A stretch of DNA of 64,000 nucleotides from Solanum dulcamara (GCF_947179165.1 NC_077246.1:66008921-66072920), one strand, 5' to 3'; numbered from the stretch's first letter, positions 34,701-49,700 are shown. Translations and numbers: made by a program. The notes: generated by a model from the sequence alone, not told the origin.

Positions 34701-37700
34701 ACCTTCGTTGTATGGCAGCACCTCTAATCACTTTATCAGATACTTGTTGAACACTTAATGCTGCATATGGAAAACATTTCTGCATAGAGCTTGGAAAACC
34801 TATGATGGTTTGACCATGAGATTGCTGATTTGTATTTATTGAAACTTGATAGGAGAACTCTCATATTTCAAGTAATCTCTACTTGGTTCATCTATATTCA
34901 CAAAGAAAATTCCTTCCGGGAAAAATATGTTGTAACCTTCATTTCTAGGGCCAAGGAATTGGTAATATACCTGTGGGGGTCGAGATAAACTTTTTATGTG
35001 TATTTCATTTTTTAGTTCCAACTACTCTCTACTTGGTTTCATGCAGTGTTATCAAAAACAAAAAACGCAAAAAAGCTCTAAGGTCCGTTGGAGATTTAAG
35101 CACAAAGCGCAAATAAAGCATGAACTTTAATGAAAAAGGCGGAAGGGAGAAAAAAATACAAATATATATGTTTAGTCCAAACAAAAAATTATAAGCATGA
35201 ATGACAAATATATGAACAAATAACAACAACAACAACAACAACATACCCAGTGACATCCCACAAGTGGAGTCTTAGGAGGGTAGAGTGTACGCAGGCCTTC
35301 TCATTACCTCGTAGAGGTAGAGAGACTGTTTCCGAGAGACCCTCAGCTTGAGTATATGAACAAATAAGTTGAAAAAAACACACGATAAAGTGAAATATCA
35401 ATTGTTTACCGTCGCCTCTTTAGAAGAGGCTCATTGGAAAGGAAAAGTATGTATTAGAACTTTGATGACGACACTGAAGCACACATTAAGCAAGGTGAAG
35501 CGCTCAACACGTTTTGAGCTTCGCTTCAAGGCTTTAGCACGCCTTTGATAATACTGGTTTCATGCAGAAAATGCAAAGTCAGAACAGAGTGGGTATCTTT
35601 CAGAATTAGAAAGGTTAAAGTGGTCTGGCTAATTTTGTATAATATTGACTTGAGATGAGTTTAGAAGTAACATGGTCAATGAGGATTCATATAGCCGACT
35701 CCAACTTGTTCAAGATTAAGACGTAATTGTTGTAGAAAGATTAAACAATAGAAAGGCCAAATGGTCCAGCCAACATGAAAATTCACACAGAAGGTCTAAG
35801 AATAACCCTCAGATGAAAACTCACCCGTAGAAGATATGATCATAAGGAAATGACATTGATTTCGTCAGCAAGGGTAAATTGTAAAATAAAATAGAGAAAC
35901 ACACTATAAGGGCCCAATTTTTTGAAAATAAAAACAAAAAGAAGAGAGAAATAGAACCTATGGAAAACTAAAAACACAGAGAAAATTGCCTGACAAAGAA
36001 TGATGAGATCAGATAGGGTTTGAGTTCAACTCTGGCCAGGTGGAGACAGAGCTCAACTTTTGGTTCCTTTATGAGAACTTGGTTGTCTCAATTTCTTTCT
36101 TTGACAAAACCAACTTTGGATCCTTAAAAAATACTACCTTGTATATCTTTGTTCTGTGTTGAAATCACCATCAATGCCTTGTGATTCCTCATTAAATTTT
36201 TAAGAATTCTTAGTGTAGCCGAACATTCATGGTATATTGGTGTCCAAGAATTTATTGCATTGGGTTGTTATAAAATGGTACAGATACCAAGCATAAGTTT
36301 TCGTATTTCATTTGCAATATGGAAAAAATAAATATTCCATGAATTTACTCCTAGTTAGAAATGCAAAGAACACCACAGTTTCCTTAAGAATACCAAATAC
36401 GTTGAACATTATATTTGATAAAAATAAGAGACATATTGCGGTTGATTCATTGTACAATATCAAATCTGATATTGTCTTTACATTTTTGTGAAATATTATA
36501 GTGGTAGTGTTTGATTTAAGGGTACAAAAGTCGTTTGCCTTTTGATAGGTATTTTTGCAATTCAACTTTGGACTTAGGGTTCTCCCACTTTTATATTTAA
36601 TAAGAGTAGCAGATAGATGAGTAATAGATAGGGTAGCATTTGTTTTATGAGAAAGGTAACAAAATAGAATCTGCTTTGTAAGAGAAAGAATTGGATGATT
36701 GTTTAATGGTTCAATTCTTGAAAAGTTACTAGTGGTTCATATAGAATCATTTATTGATATGCAGGTAAGCCTTTTGAATCAAGAGTTCGTCATAGAGAAG
36801 ATCCAGTCTGTAGTAGGGTCAAAATTGAGAAGCTCCAATGAGTCGAGAACATTCCATGAACAGGTAAGGACCACCGACCTGACAGTTGCTTAAAGATATG
36901 TAAGCATGTCATACTTATACACATAAAAAGCAGCAGTTCTCAACAATATGGCTCCATGTCCTTTTTTGTTTTTGATAAGTCAATTTGACTTATATTTATT
37001 ATAGGAAAAAGAGCCAAATATACCCTTGAACAGTGGGCCAATTTTACCCTCCGTTATGTTTTTGGCTCAAAAATGCCCCCAACTAACAAAATAGCTCAAA
37101 AATACCCTTCTTACTAACGATTGCTAAATATGGAGGGATGTGATTGTTACTAAATATGGACTTCTCAATCCTTGGATTACTAAACAACCACTTCCTCACA
37201 CATGGTCTGGAGACACATGAGTGCCCATTGGGTTTCTTTTCAATCAAAGACCTCAATAGTAATTGGAGATGGCAGGAAAGTAGGTTCTGGCTTGATACCT
37301 GGTCTGGAAAGTCTACACTAATGGATCTGTACCCAAACTTATTCAATCGGGCACAAAATTCTGATGCGATTAGATTATTAGACAATCGAGGTTGGAATAT
37401 CATATTCAGCTGCAACATCAATACCTAGGAAATGGACAATTTATGTTCACTACTAATTCTCCTTCACAAGACCCCTGCCCTTCTTCCCGGAACGATTCTC
37501 GATGGTTAAAGTTTGACACTAAAGGAAGGTTTACTGTCAAATCATGGTACACAGTAGAGGGCTAATGCTGCTGAAAAGTTTCTCTGGAAATGCATTTGGA
37601 GAAACATAGCACCACTGAAAGTTGAGTGTTTTATTGGTGGCAAAAGTCTGTCTTACGCATGAGAACCTTCAAAAGAGGGAACTATGTGCGGTAGATGGTG

Positions 37701-40700
37701 CCTCCGCCTAAAGCAAAACGAAGAATACAATAGCCTATTTCTTCATTGCTCTTTCACCTCACAAATCTGGAGTTTCTTTCCTAACATACTGGGAGTTATT
37801 TGGACTATGTTGAAAACTGAGTTACTATAATGCTGGCATTTAAAAAGGTTTAGGAAAGACAAAGAGGAAAACTTCAAACACCATTCCATCAGTAATATGG
37901 TAGAGTTTTTGGAGGGAAAGGAATGCAATAATATTTGAAAGCAAATCTGAATGTGTAATTAGCATTAAGTGCAAATGTATGTGTGTATATATCATTTATG
38001 TATGTGGCAATTGAAAAATAGATACCATGGTTGACTTTTTAAGTTCATTACGCAATCTGTAATGAACCTCCCTGTATATTGATGAATTACATTTACCAAT
38101 CCAAAAAAGAAGAGGATGATACTTAGAGATATACTTTGCCGAAATATCAATGTAACAATTAAGAAGAGTTATTGAACTTGTTGTTTTCATTTTGCTTCCT
38201 TAATGTTGTCATATCCAAATCCGACTGTGCACACTCTCAGTCCTTTAGGTGCTTTTCCAAACAAACTCCTTCCTTTTGCAGTCCTGAATGCAGATCCATA
38301 AGATTAGGATATGAAAATCCCATTGTATTGGTGAAATTTGAATTGTAGCCAAAATGAAGCTGTATGTTTGCCGGCAGAGACAGGTAGGGCCATGTACGAA
38401 CTCATTCGACGGAAAATTACATTATTTATACATGGTTAAAAATATCTTTTTATGTATACATGGTAGATGTTGAACCTTCTTTAGCTTCTTCGTATGTTTA
38501 CTTTTAATATTTTAAACTCTGGTGAAAATCTTGGCTCCCATTGAAGTTTGACCTGAACTTTTTTCCCGGACTGTTCACTAGATTTATCATGCTTCCTTGC
38601 CAGCCCACTGGTATGCTTTCTCTTGTTCACTATTCCTAATTATCCACCATATTTCAAATGTGAGACAGATTGTGGATTTTTCTTCATCCAGTCCAATGGC
38701 CACAATTAAAGATTCCATTAAAGAACTGTCTCCTTCTGGTATGTTGCTTACATTTACTGACTTTCTCTTCCTAGAAATAAGGTATAACTTATCTAGTTCT
38801 TTTAGAATCTGATAATTTGCAGATTCTGCCTCTTTAATATCCATTATGTTTCTTGTTTATTAAGGGATAAAGACACAAAAAGTGCCACATAAAATGGTAC
38901 GAACAGATACTTTGGACCCTTCCGGAAGGTTGCACGCTTACATGCAGATGAAGCCTCCTGGTAATTCAGAAAGTAGTTCTTGCTTGAGCTCTGTGAGGTG
39001 GGTCTCATCTTTCCCTGCACATGATTTCTAATTGTTAAATGGTTTTAGATTTCTGTAGTATGACAGGCTGCTCGCCTGTCCTTCAATTTCTGTTAGAATA
39101 TTGGTATGTAAATATTATGCATCATGCATTTGCACCGAGGGATTATTTAGAAACTCAAAATTGGATTTAAATCTATCGTTAGCTTTTCTTTCTTGTAGTG
39201 CTCAGTCAAGGGAGGGACATGTTGTCCAAATCATATTCCCTTAGCCAATTATTCTTCCTACTTTTATATATGTTTAAATATTATATAAATGACACATATT
39301 TATAAGGGCGAACCCCTTTGACCCAAGAAAATTCTACAGTGCATTGATGAAGGTGTTTCACTTAACGTTTGCTGAATTGTTGAGGCTCCATGCTCGAAAC
39401 CTAGAAGACTTGACCTGTGGTTTTTTCCTTAAATAAAAGACCATAGGCAGCTTACCCTTGTTGTAATTTGTAAACAAGATTCTTCTGATAAATAGACTTT
39501 ATATTGTCCAATGGCCCAAAGTCCAAAATAAGTTATTTTCTTTTGCAGCTGCCAAAGGTGACCACTACTTGCAAAATCATTAAATTGGCCAAAAGAAACT
39601 CAAAGTAGATTCATAAGCCACTTGTATATTTCCTGACTGTGCTACTTGGCAAAACACACCTTATTATCCTATTAATGGATAATACTCAAGTTAAATTGTT
39701 TTTCTTTTTGAGAAAGTTAACCGGTATTATCAACAGAGAAGTACACCAATAATGAACTCCTGTAGTAATTTACATCAAAAGTATAGGGGGACTGTCAAAA
39801 AGAATCTTTATCTATATCTATATATATTAATTGTAGAATGCAGACCTAGAATTGTTAAACATAGCTGTTTGTTAAAGCATCTATGGGTTTACAGTATATG
39901 TACATTTAACTAGATATTTTTAACTTGTAATCTTGTTTTGTTTTTAACGAAGAAGTTTAAAATTGGTAAGTAATGCTTTTTAACAAAGTGGTGTGTTTTT
40001 GACCAATTGTTTAAAAAGGTAAAAGCGCAACATCAAAACACTGTTGCTTTGAGGTTCCGTTATAAACAAAGAAAAAAAATAACATGAGTAGGGAAAAAAC
40101 CCATTTTTTGTGTCTGGTGGGACCCTAATGTTGATTGTCTCCACGATCTACAGTTATCTCTGCCAAAACCCTTTGCAGGATATCATTTACATGTCACTTA
40201 CTACATTAAGGGGTGGGTGTTGTGAAATGGAGTGGTCTAAGGATGGACAGTTCAATTATCTATTGAGAAGGAAGGAAATGGACCTTAAATAAGTGATTTA
40301 AGCTACAAATCTTTGATAAAGTGGTCTCCATTGTATGAACAGTAGCTTGGTGATAACACAAGGTTGGGCATCAAATTTTGCAGAATGAAACAGTATTTGA
40401 GAAAAAACAGAGAATGGAAGAAGCTAAGCTAAACTAGCTAACTGCGGTATATTTTCATTGATAAAAACCAACATCAAATGAGTTCATTACAATATATATC
40501 CCTTTTTAACCCTATATGACTCACCATCATGGCCCTCTAATGGATAAGGCAAGTACAGTAGTATAACATAATTCTTGTAGGGACGAGATAGGGAACCCTA
40601 AGTGAATTACTGGGTCTAATGTGTAAGTCAGATAAATTGTTATTTAGAAGATAAAGGACTTAACTGTCACCTCAACAACTGGTCTTATAAAAACTCAACG

Positions 40701-43700
40701 GCTAGGTACCACTATGCAAGCCCAGTGTACAACTCGACTAAGAACCTGCTCCTTCTTCAGTTGCAGCTTCAATATTGATCTGCATCATTTCCCTTCCCTT
40801 AAAACCATCCTTGTCCCCGACGAAGAATGTTGGAAACTTGGTTTCAATACATGATAATTTTCCCAAGTAGCTTGTTTTTAGGCATTTCCTTCCACTCTTG
40901 AGAAGCTGAGAAACAATTTTACTCCCCTTTTTAATCCTCCTCTTCTCTAATACAGCTTGGGGATCCACACAGTATGGACTTGCCAGGTCAACCACCAGAG
41001 GGTGATTGATATTAACTGGCATATCATGACATAGCTTCAGTTGAGAGACATGAAATGTGGGGTGGGTTGCAACTTGAGGGGGAATGGTAATTTTTATGCC
41101 ACTGGTTCAACCTTCTGACTTATCTGATTAGGGCCATAGAACTTGGCCGATAACTTAGAGAAACTCTGATTGGATAGCGTTAGTTGCTTGTATGGCTGTT
41201 TATTGAGATTACCCAATCTCCTAGTTACAACTGTCTGTCACTCCTGCTCTTGTTGGCTAGAGATTGTATTCTCTGCTGAGTCCTATGTTGATGAAACCTG
41301 AGAAGTTGTAATTTGAATTCCCTTGCAATCATACAATGTTCCTTTTTTATCTTTACTTCAAGGCGTTGGAGCTTCTCTTAAAGTTTTCTTCTTTGTGACC
41401 TTGCCATTAGTCTTCTAGGAGCTTCAAGGACTGGTCCTTGTTTTCAAGTGTTGATTGGCTTCCTTGGATGCTACCTCTCGAAGTGCTCTCTTGACAGTAG
41501 ACAACATGAAAAAAGAACATCATGTAAATGATAAATATTTAGGAAGGTCTGCTATTATATAATCATCCTTATTGTTTTGCACTATATGATGGCACCACTG
41601 TGGAAGAAGCTGAAGTGGATATTTCTTGTTTACTGCCTTTGCCAAAACTATTTTACGGTAAAGGTTCCTGGATGGAGGTATACATGTTCTAAAACTTGAA
41701 GGAGGATTATGTGGTTTGTAGATCTTGTTGGCTTGCTTTGGTTTCCCTGAACTAGAAGTTCCTTGGAAGTTAGCTATATTGAGTATAGTATATAGGCATG
41801 CACATTACCATACAAACATGATATTTCAATTAAGTTGTATATACCATAACTACTCAAACATCAGGTTGATAATTTAGTTAAACATGCTACCAACATACTT
41901 TTTCATGCAAAGAATAATGTTGCAGGTCTTCCATCAGACAAAGGAGGAATCCTAGTGAAACCGCAGACCTCACTAGCATCCAGGAGCTTGTTAATGAGAT
42001 TGATAAGGACTGTCACCCTGGTATGTGCTGATGGATTACCAAAATTTTAGTTGATAGGAAAACAAATTAGCCTTTTACTCCTACTAATCTCGAGCTATTA
42101 ATCTTTTAGGTCTATTGGATATTGTTAGGCATTGCACATATACTGGGATGGCGGATGAGATTTTTGCTTTGCTTCAACACAATACACACCTTTATCTTGT
42201 TAATGTGATTAACTTGAGGTAATCTACCACTTTATCTTTTTGATAGGATGTCAGTATTCTAAGGAAGATTTAAATTTTTTTTGTTGCATCTCTATGAAGG
42301 TTCATCGGTGATATTGATATCATCAACATAAACCACTACATAAATACACAAATTTGGAGTAGAATGTCGATAAAACATAGAGCGATCAACTTTGCTATGA
42401 GTCATGCCAAATTCTTGAATTATTGTGCTGAACTTTCCAAACCAGGCTCAAGGAGACAATTTTAGATAGAGTGATCGGCACAATCGACATACAAGGCTAT
42501 TAGACTCCCTCGAGCAACAAAGTGGTTGCCGTATAAACTTCATCCTCAAGGTCACCGTGGAGAAACCAAAACAACAACAAACCCAGTTTAGTCTCATAGT
42601 GGGGTCTGGGAAGGTTGAGATGTACACAGACCTTAACGCTACCCTTGTGGGTTAGAACTTCTACTCGAAAAAACATTCTTAATGTCCAAATGATAAAGAG
42701 GCTAATGGCGGACAACAACATTGAATTGAAAAAGATAGACAAATGTTATTTTAGTCACGGGAGAGAAAATACAACTGTAAGCAAGCCCAAATATCTGAGT
42801 ATAACCCCTTGGCAACTAGGCGAGCCTTAAGCTGGTCAACATGGCCTTCAGACCAATTTTGAGCTCATAAACCCAACAACAATCAACAGTTGATTTACCT
42901 GAAGAAAGAGGACCAAGCTCTTAAGTATCCCTCGCATGTGAAGCAAACATCTCATCTATTATAGCTTGTCGCCATCCTGGATTAGAAAGTGCTTCACTGT
43001 AGACTTAGGGATGGACATAGAGGACAAAAATCATATAAAGGCATAATGGGTGATGATAGACGATGATAACTTTAAAAAAGTGTATGGGGGTCAGTAGTAC
43101 AACTGGATAATAGACCTCTTTTTATGTGCAATCAAGTTGACTAGGAGGAGACAACTTTGCAGTAGGTGGAGGGTCCAATGCAGGACATGAATCATCTTAG
43201 CATGATGCTCGACATGGATGGCGATGATAGGTTAGGTGTGATGGCATTGTGGCTGGAAATTTAGAAGTGACCATCGTTCCTCAAAGTCGATATAGGTAAG
43301 ACCTTAGAAATATTAGGATGATGAGAAGAAAATGTAAAGTAAGGTCGAGACTAAAAAAATGTGACATCGACTGACATAAGGTACTGATGAAGATCAGGTG
43401 ATTAGCAACGATACCCCTCGAATCAGAGAATAACCAAGAAAGACACATTTGAGAGCACAAGAGATTAATTTTTTTTTACCGGGCTAAGTTATGAAAAAAA
43501 ATGTGATTCCAAAGATATGATGAAGAAAAGAGTATAGAGGTTACTTAGCAAACAATATTGAATAAGAAATTTGATTTTGAATCGAAGATGAGAGCACCTG
43601 AATAATTAAATAACAAGACGTGAGAACTATATCGCCCAAAAATGCAATGGAACATGGGATTGAATGAGAAGAGTGAGTGCACTAAGGGATCGTTTGATAG

Positions 43701-46700
43701 GGTGTTTAAGAATAGTACCGAATATGGTGTCTAGTTATGTTGACATTATGTCTACTCCACTGTATGGTTTATGTATTAAAAATAAGATGCATTGCATAAT
43801 TTCTAAAAAAATCATTTGTTTACAATAGTACCCTCCACAATTTTTAGTTTGGTATCCTTTAAGGGACTTCAAAGGCAGTTCTGTTTTTAACCATGCTTAT
43901 TCATTTACTAGTGACGATATCCCGTGTTGTGTACGTGCCTAATAATATTAATTTTTATAGCAATTGGTTATACCTTTTTACGATATGTGGAATAATATTC
44001 ATATTTGAATGTACTATTATTTTAAAAGTAGCTATTAGTTGTTTTCCCAATTTGTACCATAACTTCAAATTAAATTTCAAATTTTCATGGCGAAACACTG
44101 ATTTTCAAGCATTGTTTTTGTCTTTTTCCTGTCAACAAAAAGAACGCACAATTGTTCCAACTAAATTTCCTTTGTCCTTTGGATTTTTGGTTAAACCTTA
44201 CCTCTGAAAATAGAAAAAAGATGTCAAATACTCCCTCTGTTCACTTTTGTTTGGCAACTATACTAAAAATATTTTTTTATTTTTACTTCTCACCTTTAGC
44301 ATATCAACAACAACAACAACAACAAGCCTAGTATAATCCCACCATGTGGGGTCTGGGGAGGGTAGATTGTACGCAGACCTAACCCCCACCTTGAAAGGTA
44401 GGGCGGCTGTTTCCGAAAGACCCTCAGCTTAAGAGAGAAGAACAATCGAGGAAAAACAAGGAAACAAGACATAGGTCAGATAGAACCAAGCATATCGAAA
44501 ACAATATAAAAATATGAATAATGAGAGCGAGAAAGTCAGGGTAGGACAGATCGGAAAGAAAGATCAAGAGATTGAAAAACGTCTCGTAATGTATTTAACC
44601 ATAAAATAAATTATGCTCCTGTGGAAGTATCTACTCGCTACGGAACCTCGGGTGTAAAAGTGTGGATTTCATATAGTAAAAAAAGGGGGGACGTACTGTA
44701 TTCGAAACAAGCGAAATATAGTAAATATCATAAAGACAAATGTAGTGGGGGTTGTAAACCGGACAATATACAACTTTGTTTTGAAAGATATGACACTAAA
44801 AGTTGTAGAGCTGGTCGTCTTTCATATCGAGGCATTGAAATAGCGCATTCTGTTATACACATTAATTACTTATTCTTCAAATCATTTTCTAATACCTAAG
44901 ATTATATGTCAATTAATATGAATATTGTGACAAAATATTCATATTAATCATTAATTTAAAAAGTGTACAAAATTTAAAGTGGACAAATAAAAATGAGTAC
45001 AAAATATAGATGGCGGAATAAGTTAATTTCATTTATAATTTATAAAGAAAAAAACTAAAGTTAATAAGTAATGAAAATTAGTAAGAAAATTAAAGTTAAT
45101 AAGTAAGAAAATATAGCGTTAATTTCATTTAGAATTTATTAAGAAAATTAAAGTTAATAAGTAATAAAACCTAAAGTAAGACCCACATTTACATTTTCAT
45201 TCAACAAGCAAGCAGCACAAGCGGGCATGTTGACCATTGGCTGCTTGCTTGTTCCCACTTACATATATATTCATTTATTTATAACCTTGATATTGTTAAT
45301 GTCATGGTTTGCTATGTATAAGAATAGTATTGAATAGGGTGCATAACTGACACCTGTATTAGTTATACCTAAGTTGAAAACACTACCAAACAAGAAATTA
45401 AATGATACCAAAGCTAATACCAGCATTATCTCCTCTAATACATCCTACCAAACAAACCTTACCGCATTCTGCCGAGGGGTATGCAGACAAGATGTCTGAC
45501 GAATGATTCTATGGTGAGTCAAAATTGCTGAAACGAGGAGGATAAGTATGCTAAGGCATTATCACTATGAAAAGTATGAATAGAAACACCAAATTGATTT
45601 TATATATCAGCTCAAAACTCCTTGCACATAGAAAATAACATAGAACGATCTTTCATTAAGCAATTCCAAGTAGTTCTGGAATAACCGTCATTGAAACTAA
45701 CAAAATAATGAAATCCTAAGGTTGAACCGACTCTACTAGGACCCCAAATATCATAATGAACTAATGGAAAAATACTTTACATGACTCTCAACATTACATG
45801 GAAAGGTAGAGCGAGTGTGTTTCCCAGGTTAACATGACTCACAATCTAATATGGATGGCCTCTACAAACCAGGCACCATCTTCTGTAGCTTGAATAAACT
45901 CAGATGTCCCAAACTTCTGTGAATTACGTCTAGAGGATCTATAATGGGACACGTTGGGAAGGAATTAGGAGAGGTAAGGTAGTAGAGGCCTTGTGATTCA
46001 TGCCCTGCACCAATTGTTTGTCCCGTATTGCGGTTCCACATAACAAAAGAATCATCAAGAGATATTATGGCATAATTTAGGGCATGAGTCAAACAACTGA
46101 CATATGCAAGATTAAAAAGATAACTTGGACATAAAGAACAAAGTTTAAAGTGATAGAGGAAAGGGGATTATTTTACCCTTCATTAAAAAGGGCTGAGGTG
46201 CTCTCTGTCAACCTCGAATGGATGTGTTCTCTCTTAGTGCATTTTAGCGAGGCTTGCTAATGTGTGCGGTGTGCTTAGCCTGAAAATATGTGGTAGATCT
46301 GAAATCACAGGAGGAATATTGGAAGAACTCACATATTGGATTTTCATGGGCTACACACCGTACATTAAGAGTATGGAACTGTATGTTGCTAATGCCTGGA
46401 GGTTCGTCGCGAAACCCCAAATCTTAGCTCATGTTGAGGGCTACTTCATATTCCGATTCGAATTCCAGGAAGAGTATGACAGGGTCTTGATGGGTGGACC
46501 TTACACGTATCATAACAAGTAACAATTCCTCTATGGATAACACTACCTGACTTGCCGGTAGGGTACTGGTCGAGTGAAGCATTGAGCAAGATCGTGAGTG
46601 CCGTAGGGAAGCCTATGTGCACGGTAGGGCTGCCATGGAATGCATCTCCTATGCTCGAATACTGGTTGAGGTCGATGTATCTCAACCACTGATGAATACT

Positions 46701-49700
46701 ATTGATACTGAAGCCCCATCTGGGTGCTTCCAACAAAGTATACACTATGAATAGAGGCCCACGTTTTGCCAGCATTGTATGCGTTTTGGCCATCTGGAAG
46801 GAGACTGCTGGGCAAAGAAAGAACAGATGGAAAAGGAACCTGCATTACAGGAAGCTCCTAGAAGGAGAAGACACAATAGAGGTCGAAGAGGGCAAACCAG
46901 AGGTGCAAAACAGAATTGGGTTGCAAGAACTGAAGAGGAAACTAATGCCACTGAGGACACTACCCACATGGTTGATACAAAAGAGGATGCTGGGGGGAAG
47001 GGCAAGGACCTGAGTCCTCACAAGAGTGCAGGTCCTTCTAAGAGGGGGGTCGAGACAGGGGAGAGGAGCAATGTTCAAACTAGCAACCATTTTGAATGTT
47101 TACAGGGTAATTCACAGCTCAATATTGATGGCCAAGCTGGGGATCCAGAAGTGGCCCAAATCCCCCATGATTATATCAACCTGGAACATAAGGGGCTTGA
47201 ACCAGCCCCAAAAGAAAAAAGAGTTGAGACTCGTTTTGCAGAAGCATAAGGTGGATGCCTTTGGATGCACTGAAACTAGAGTAAAGGAAAATAAATCAAG
47301 TAACATTCTAAGGAAGGTGGCTCAGGGATGGCACACTTGGTGCAATTACCCCATGGCTCCTAATGGGAGGATCCGGCTTTTTGGAGGACCAGTGTTCAGC
47401 TGCAGATCCTCCAAACTAGTGAACAGTTCATACACTGTAGAGTTGAGAATGCCTCAATGTTCTTTTGCTGCCTATGTTACTATCGTATATGCAAGGAATG
47501 AAGCTCTGAACAGAGGATCACTGTGGGCTGATTTGATATTGCTAGGATGGAAAATCCTTGTCTATTGTGTGGTGACTTCAACACCATCCTCTCTTAAGAG
47601 GACAGAATTTGTTCCATTGTCACAGTTGCAGAAACACAGGAGTTCCAGGAGTGTGTGGATGACCTCCAAGTGACTCCATTGAAAGCTAAGGGTTTGCGCA
47701 TCACTTTTTGTAACAGACAGGACCAGGATTCTAGAGTTTAATCCAAAATTAAGTGGTCATTTGAAATTTGCAGTGGCTACAGACTTATGGACAGGTTGAT
47801 GCTGAGTTCCTCAACCCTGGGGTTTCTGATCATTCCCCCATTGTCATGGAGTATAGACCAAATGTGGTCCTTAGACCAACACCTTCCAAACTCTACATTA
47901 CAGTAATGACTCATCCTGAATTTCATGGGATTCTTCAGACTGTTTGGGCAAAGCAGATTAAGGGCACTTTAGCTTCCAATGTGGCAGACAGTTAGGCCTC
48001 ATTTTTTTTCATTAAGATTAAGACGTCTGAAGCTGAATACACATCTGAATGATTAAGATGTTGTCTCTAGGTTTGAACACTGAATGTTTAAGACGGTTTG
48101 TTTTTCAACATCTGAATGTGCATAATATAGTTATATTTAAACCTCACAAATATATAATTTAAATAAGAAAGTAATTAACAATTGATCTTTTCTCAAAGCA
48201 TATTTAAAAAGAGGAGGTTGTTGGCTTTTGTAACTACAGGCTTTTGTCTGACTGAGTTCTCTTTCCTGGACATTTCTCATCAAAGCTTTGATACCACGTG
48301 AGTAATAAAAGCATGGGAAAAATGTTATTGAACCGTGTAAACTTCATTATTACACTGAGCCCTATCTATAGACTATACATTACAATCCTTTTTCATGTAG
48401 GACATTATATACAATCCTATCCTCACAATACTTAACAATAAAAGAAGTCCAAGTATTCTGAAAGATTGAAGGAAACTGATAGAAGCCTGGGCAAGGGATG
48501 GAAAACCAGCTTAACTAGGCGAATGTTATGGGTTCGAACCTTGCCACAACAAAAATACCTGGTATTAAGTGGATAAGGGTAGAAATCCTGACCTATTATC
48601 CACCGAGTTTCGAATCTTGTGCCACTAGCTCTCGAAGATTTCTCAGTTATTAAAAAGAAAAGAAATAACAAAAAAGAAACACATGCTTACAGATAAACAG
48701 GGAAGATTCTCAGTTGGTTCAGCTTACAGAAACTCACAGAGGACACACATTCGACCAAGCTACTGGCCATGGAAAATGATATGGAAAGTTAAGGTGCCCT
48801 TCAAGGTGGCCTGTTTTACTTGTCTTTTAGCAAAACATGTTGTTCTCACTCATGATAACCGTATGCAGAGGGGCCTCCAGCTGTGCTCCAGATGCTTTTT
48901 TTGTGAATGTTAGGCATAGACAATAAATCATCTCTTTTTACACTGTAAGGAGACATTGAACCTTTGGAAGATTTTCATTAATACAAGGGACATCAGTTGG
49001 CATCAGTTGGTCTACACCTAAAGGAAGTTTTGGCATGTTGGAATAGGGATGGAAATCAGTCAGGGTACAGGGAGAGATGGAAGATTGTTCCGTCTTGCAT
49101 TTGGTGGACTATTTGGATGGAAAGGAATCAGAGATATTTTGAAAACAAGAGCTACTCTATGGAGAAGATGAAGCTGAATTGTTTGGCTCTTTTCTATTTT
49201 TGGTTTAAACATGAATACCCTCATGAAGATGAGGATATCCCTAGTATTTTAGATTACTTATGAGTTCATTGGAGGACAGCAACACTTTGTATTTTTGATT
49301 GTAAGTATTGCTGGAATACTTCCTGAGTATTCCTTTGTTTATAATACAAGTTACCTTTTCTCAAAAAAACCCTGCTAGAGCACTTGACAATGAAGATTCC
49401 AATATCTCTACAGCTTGCATCTCTCGCTTTACTTTCTGCCTTTTCTGATGCTGTGTAATTTTTCCATGGCTCTTTTAATTCCTTAAATTTTCCTTCAATA
49501 GATAACTCGTTTAACTATGTATTTGATGATCTTACCTACTTTTGGTGCTACAAAAGTAAAGAGCTTATGTATCAGCAAGTTTTACGTCGGTTTGCCCATT
49601 TCAATGCAATTCAACTGAGTGAACCAGCATCATTACCTGAGTTAGTAATGCTTGCTCTGAAAGAAGAGGGTACAGATCCAGAAGGCGATGAAAGCAATGA

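Larger units (their letters stand above)
43684..45463. mobile_element. MITE/DNA element split by a second MITE, intron 11
   Basis: The left end TAAGGGATCGTTTGATAGGG and the reverse complement of the right end TAAGGTTTGTTTGGTAGGAT are imperfect terminal inverted repeats. Copia integrase sequence continues on both outer sides, which confirms it as an insertion. Confidence 0.7.
42290..46150 (-). mobile_element. copia fragment in MLH1 intron 11 (interrupted by nested insertions)
   Basis: On the - strand, from right to left: the GAG-pre-integrase region at 45,862-46,092 ([20 protein letters not shown]); integrase remains up to the TPRQNAV stretch at about 45,470; after a MITE insertion, the integrase continuation at about 43,600-43,680 ([10 protein letters not shown]); the RT start at about 42,830-42,990; then [11 protein letters not shown] at about 42,520-42,560; and the YVDDI motif at about 42,315. 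It belongs to the same family as the + strand copia in intron 13. No LTR found; heavily decayed. Confidence 0.8.

Noticed and set aside
46745..47306. Open frames on the - strand (46,745-47,005; 46,845-47,090; 47,112-47,306)
   Set aside because: They overlap the LINE ORF1/endonuclease coding sequence on + and carry no motif of their own.
48525..48560. tRNA gene suggested by GGTTCGAACC
   Set aside because: No acceptor stem or anticodon arm can be folded around it; a SINE promoter explains it better.
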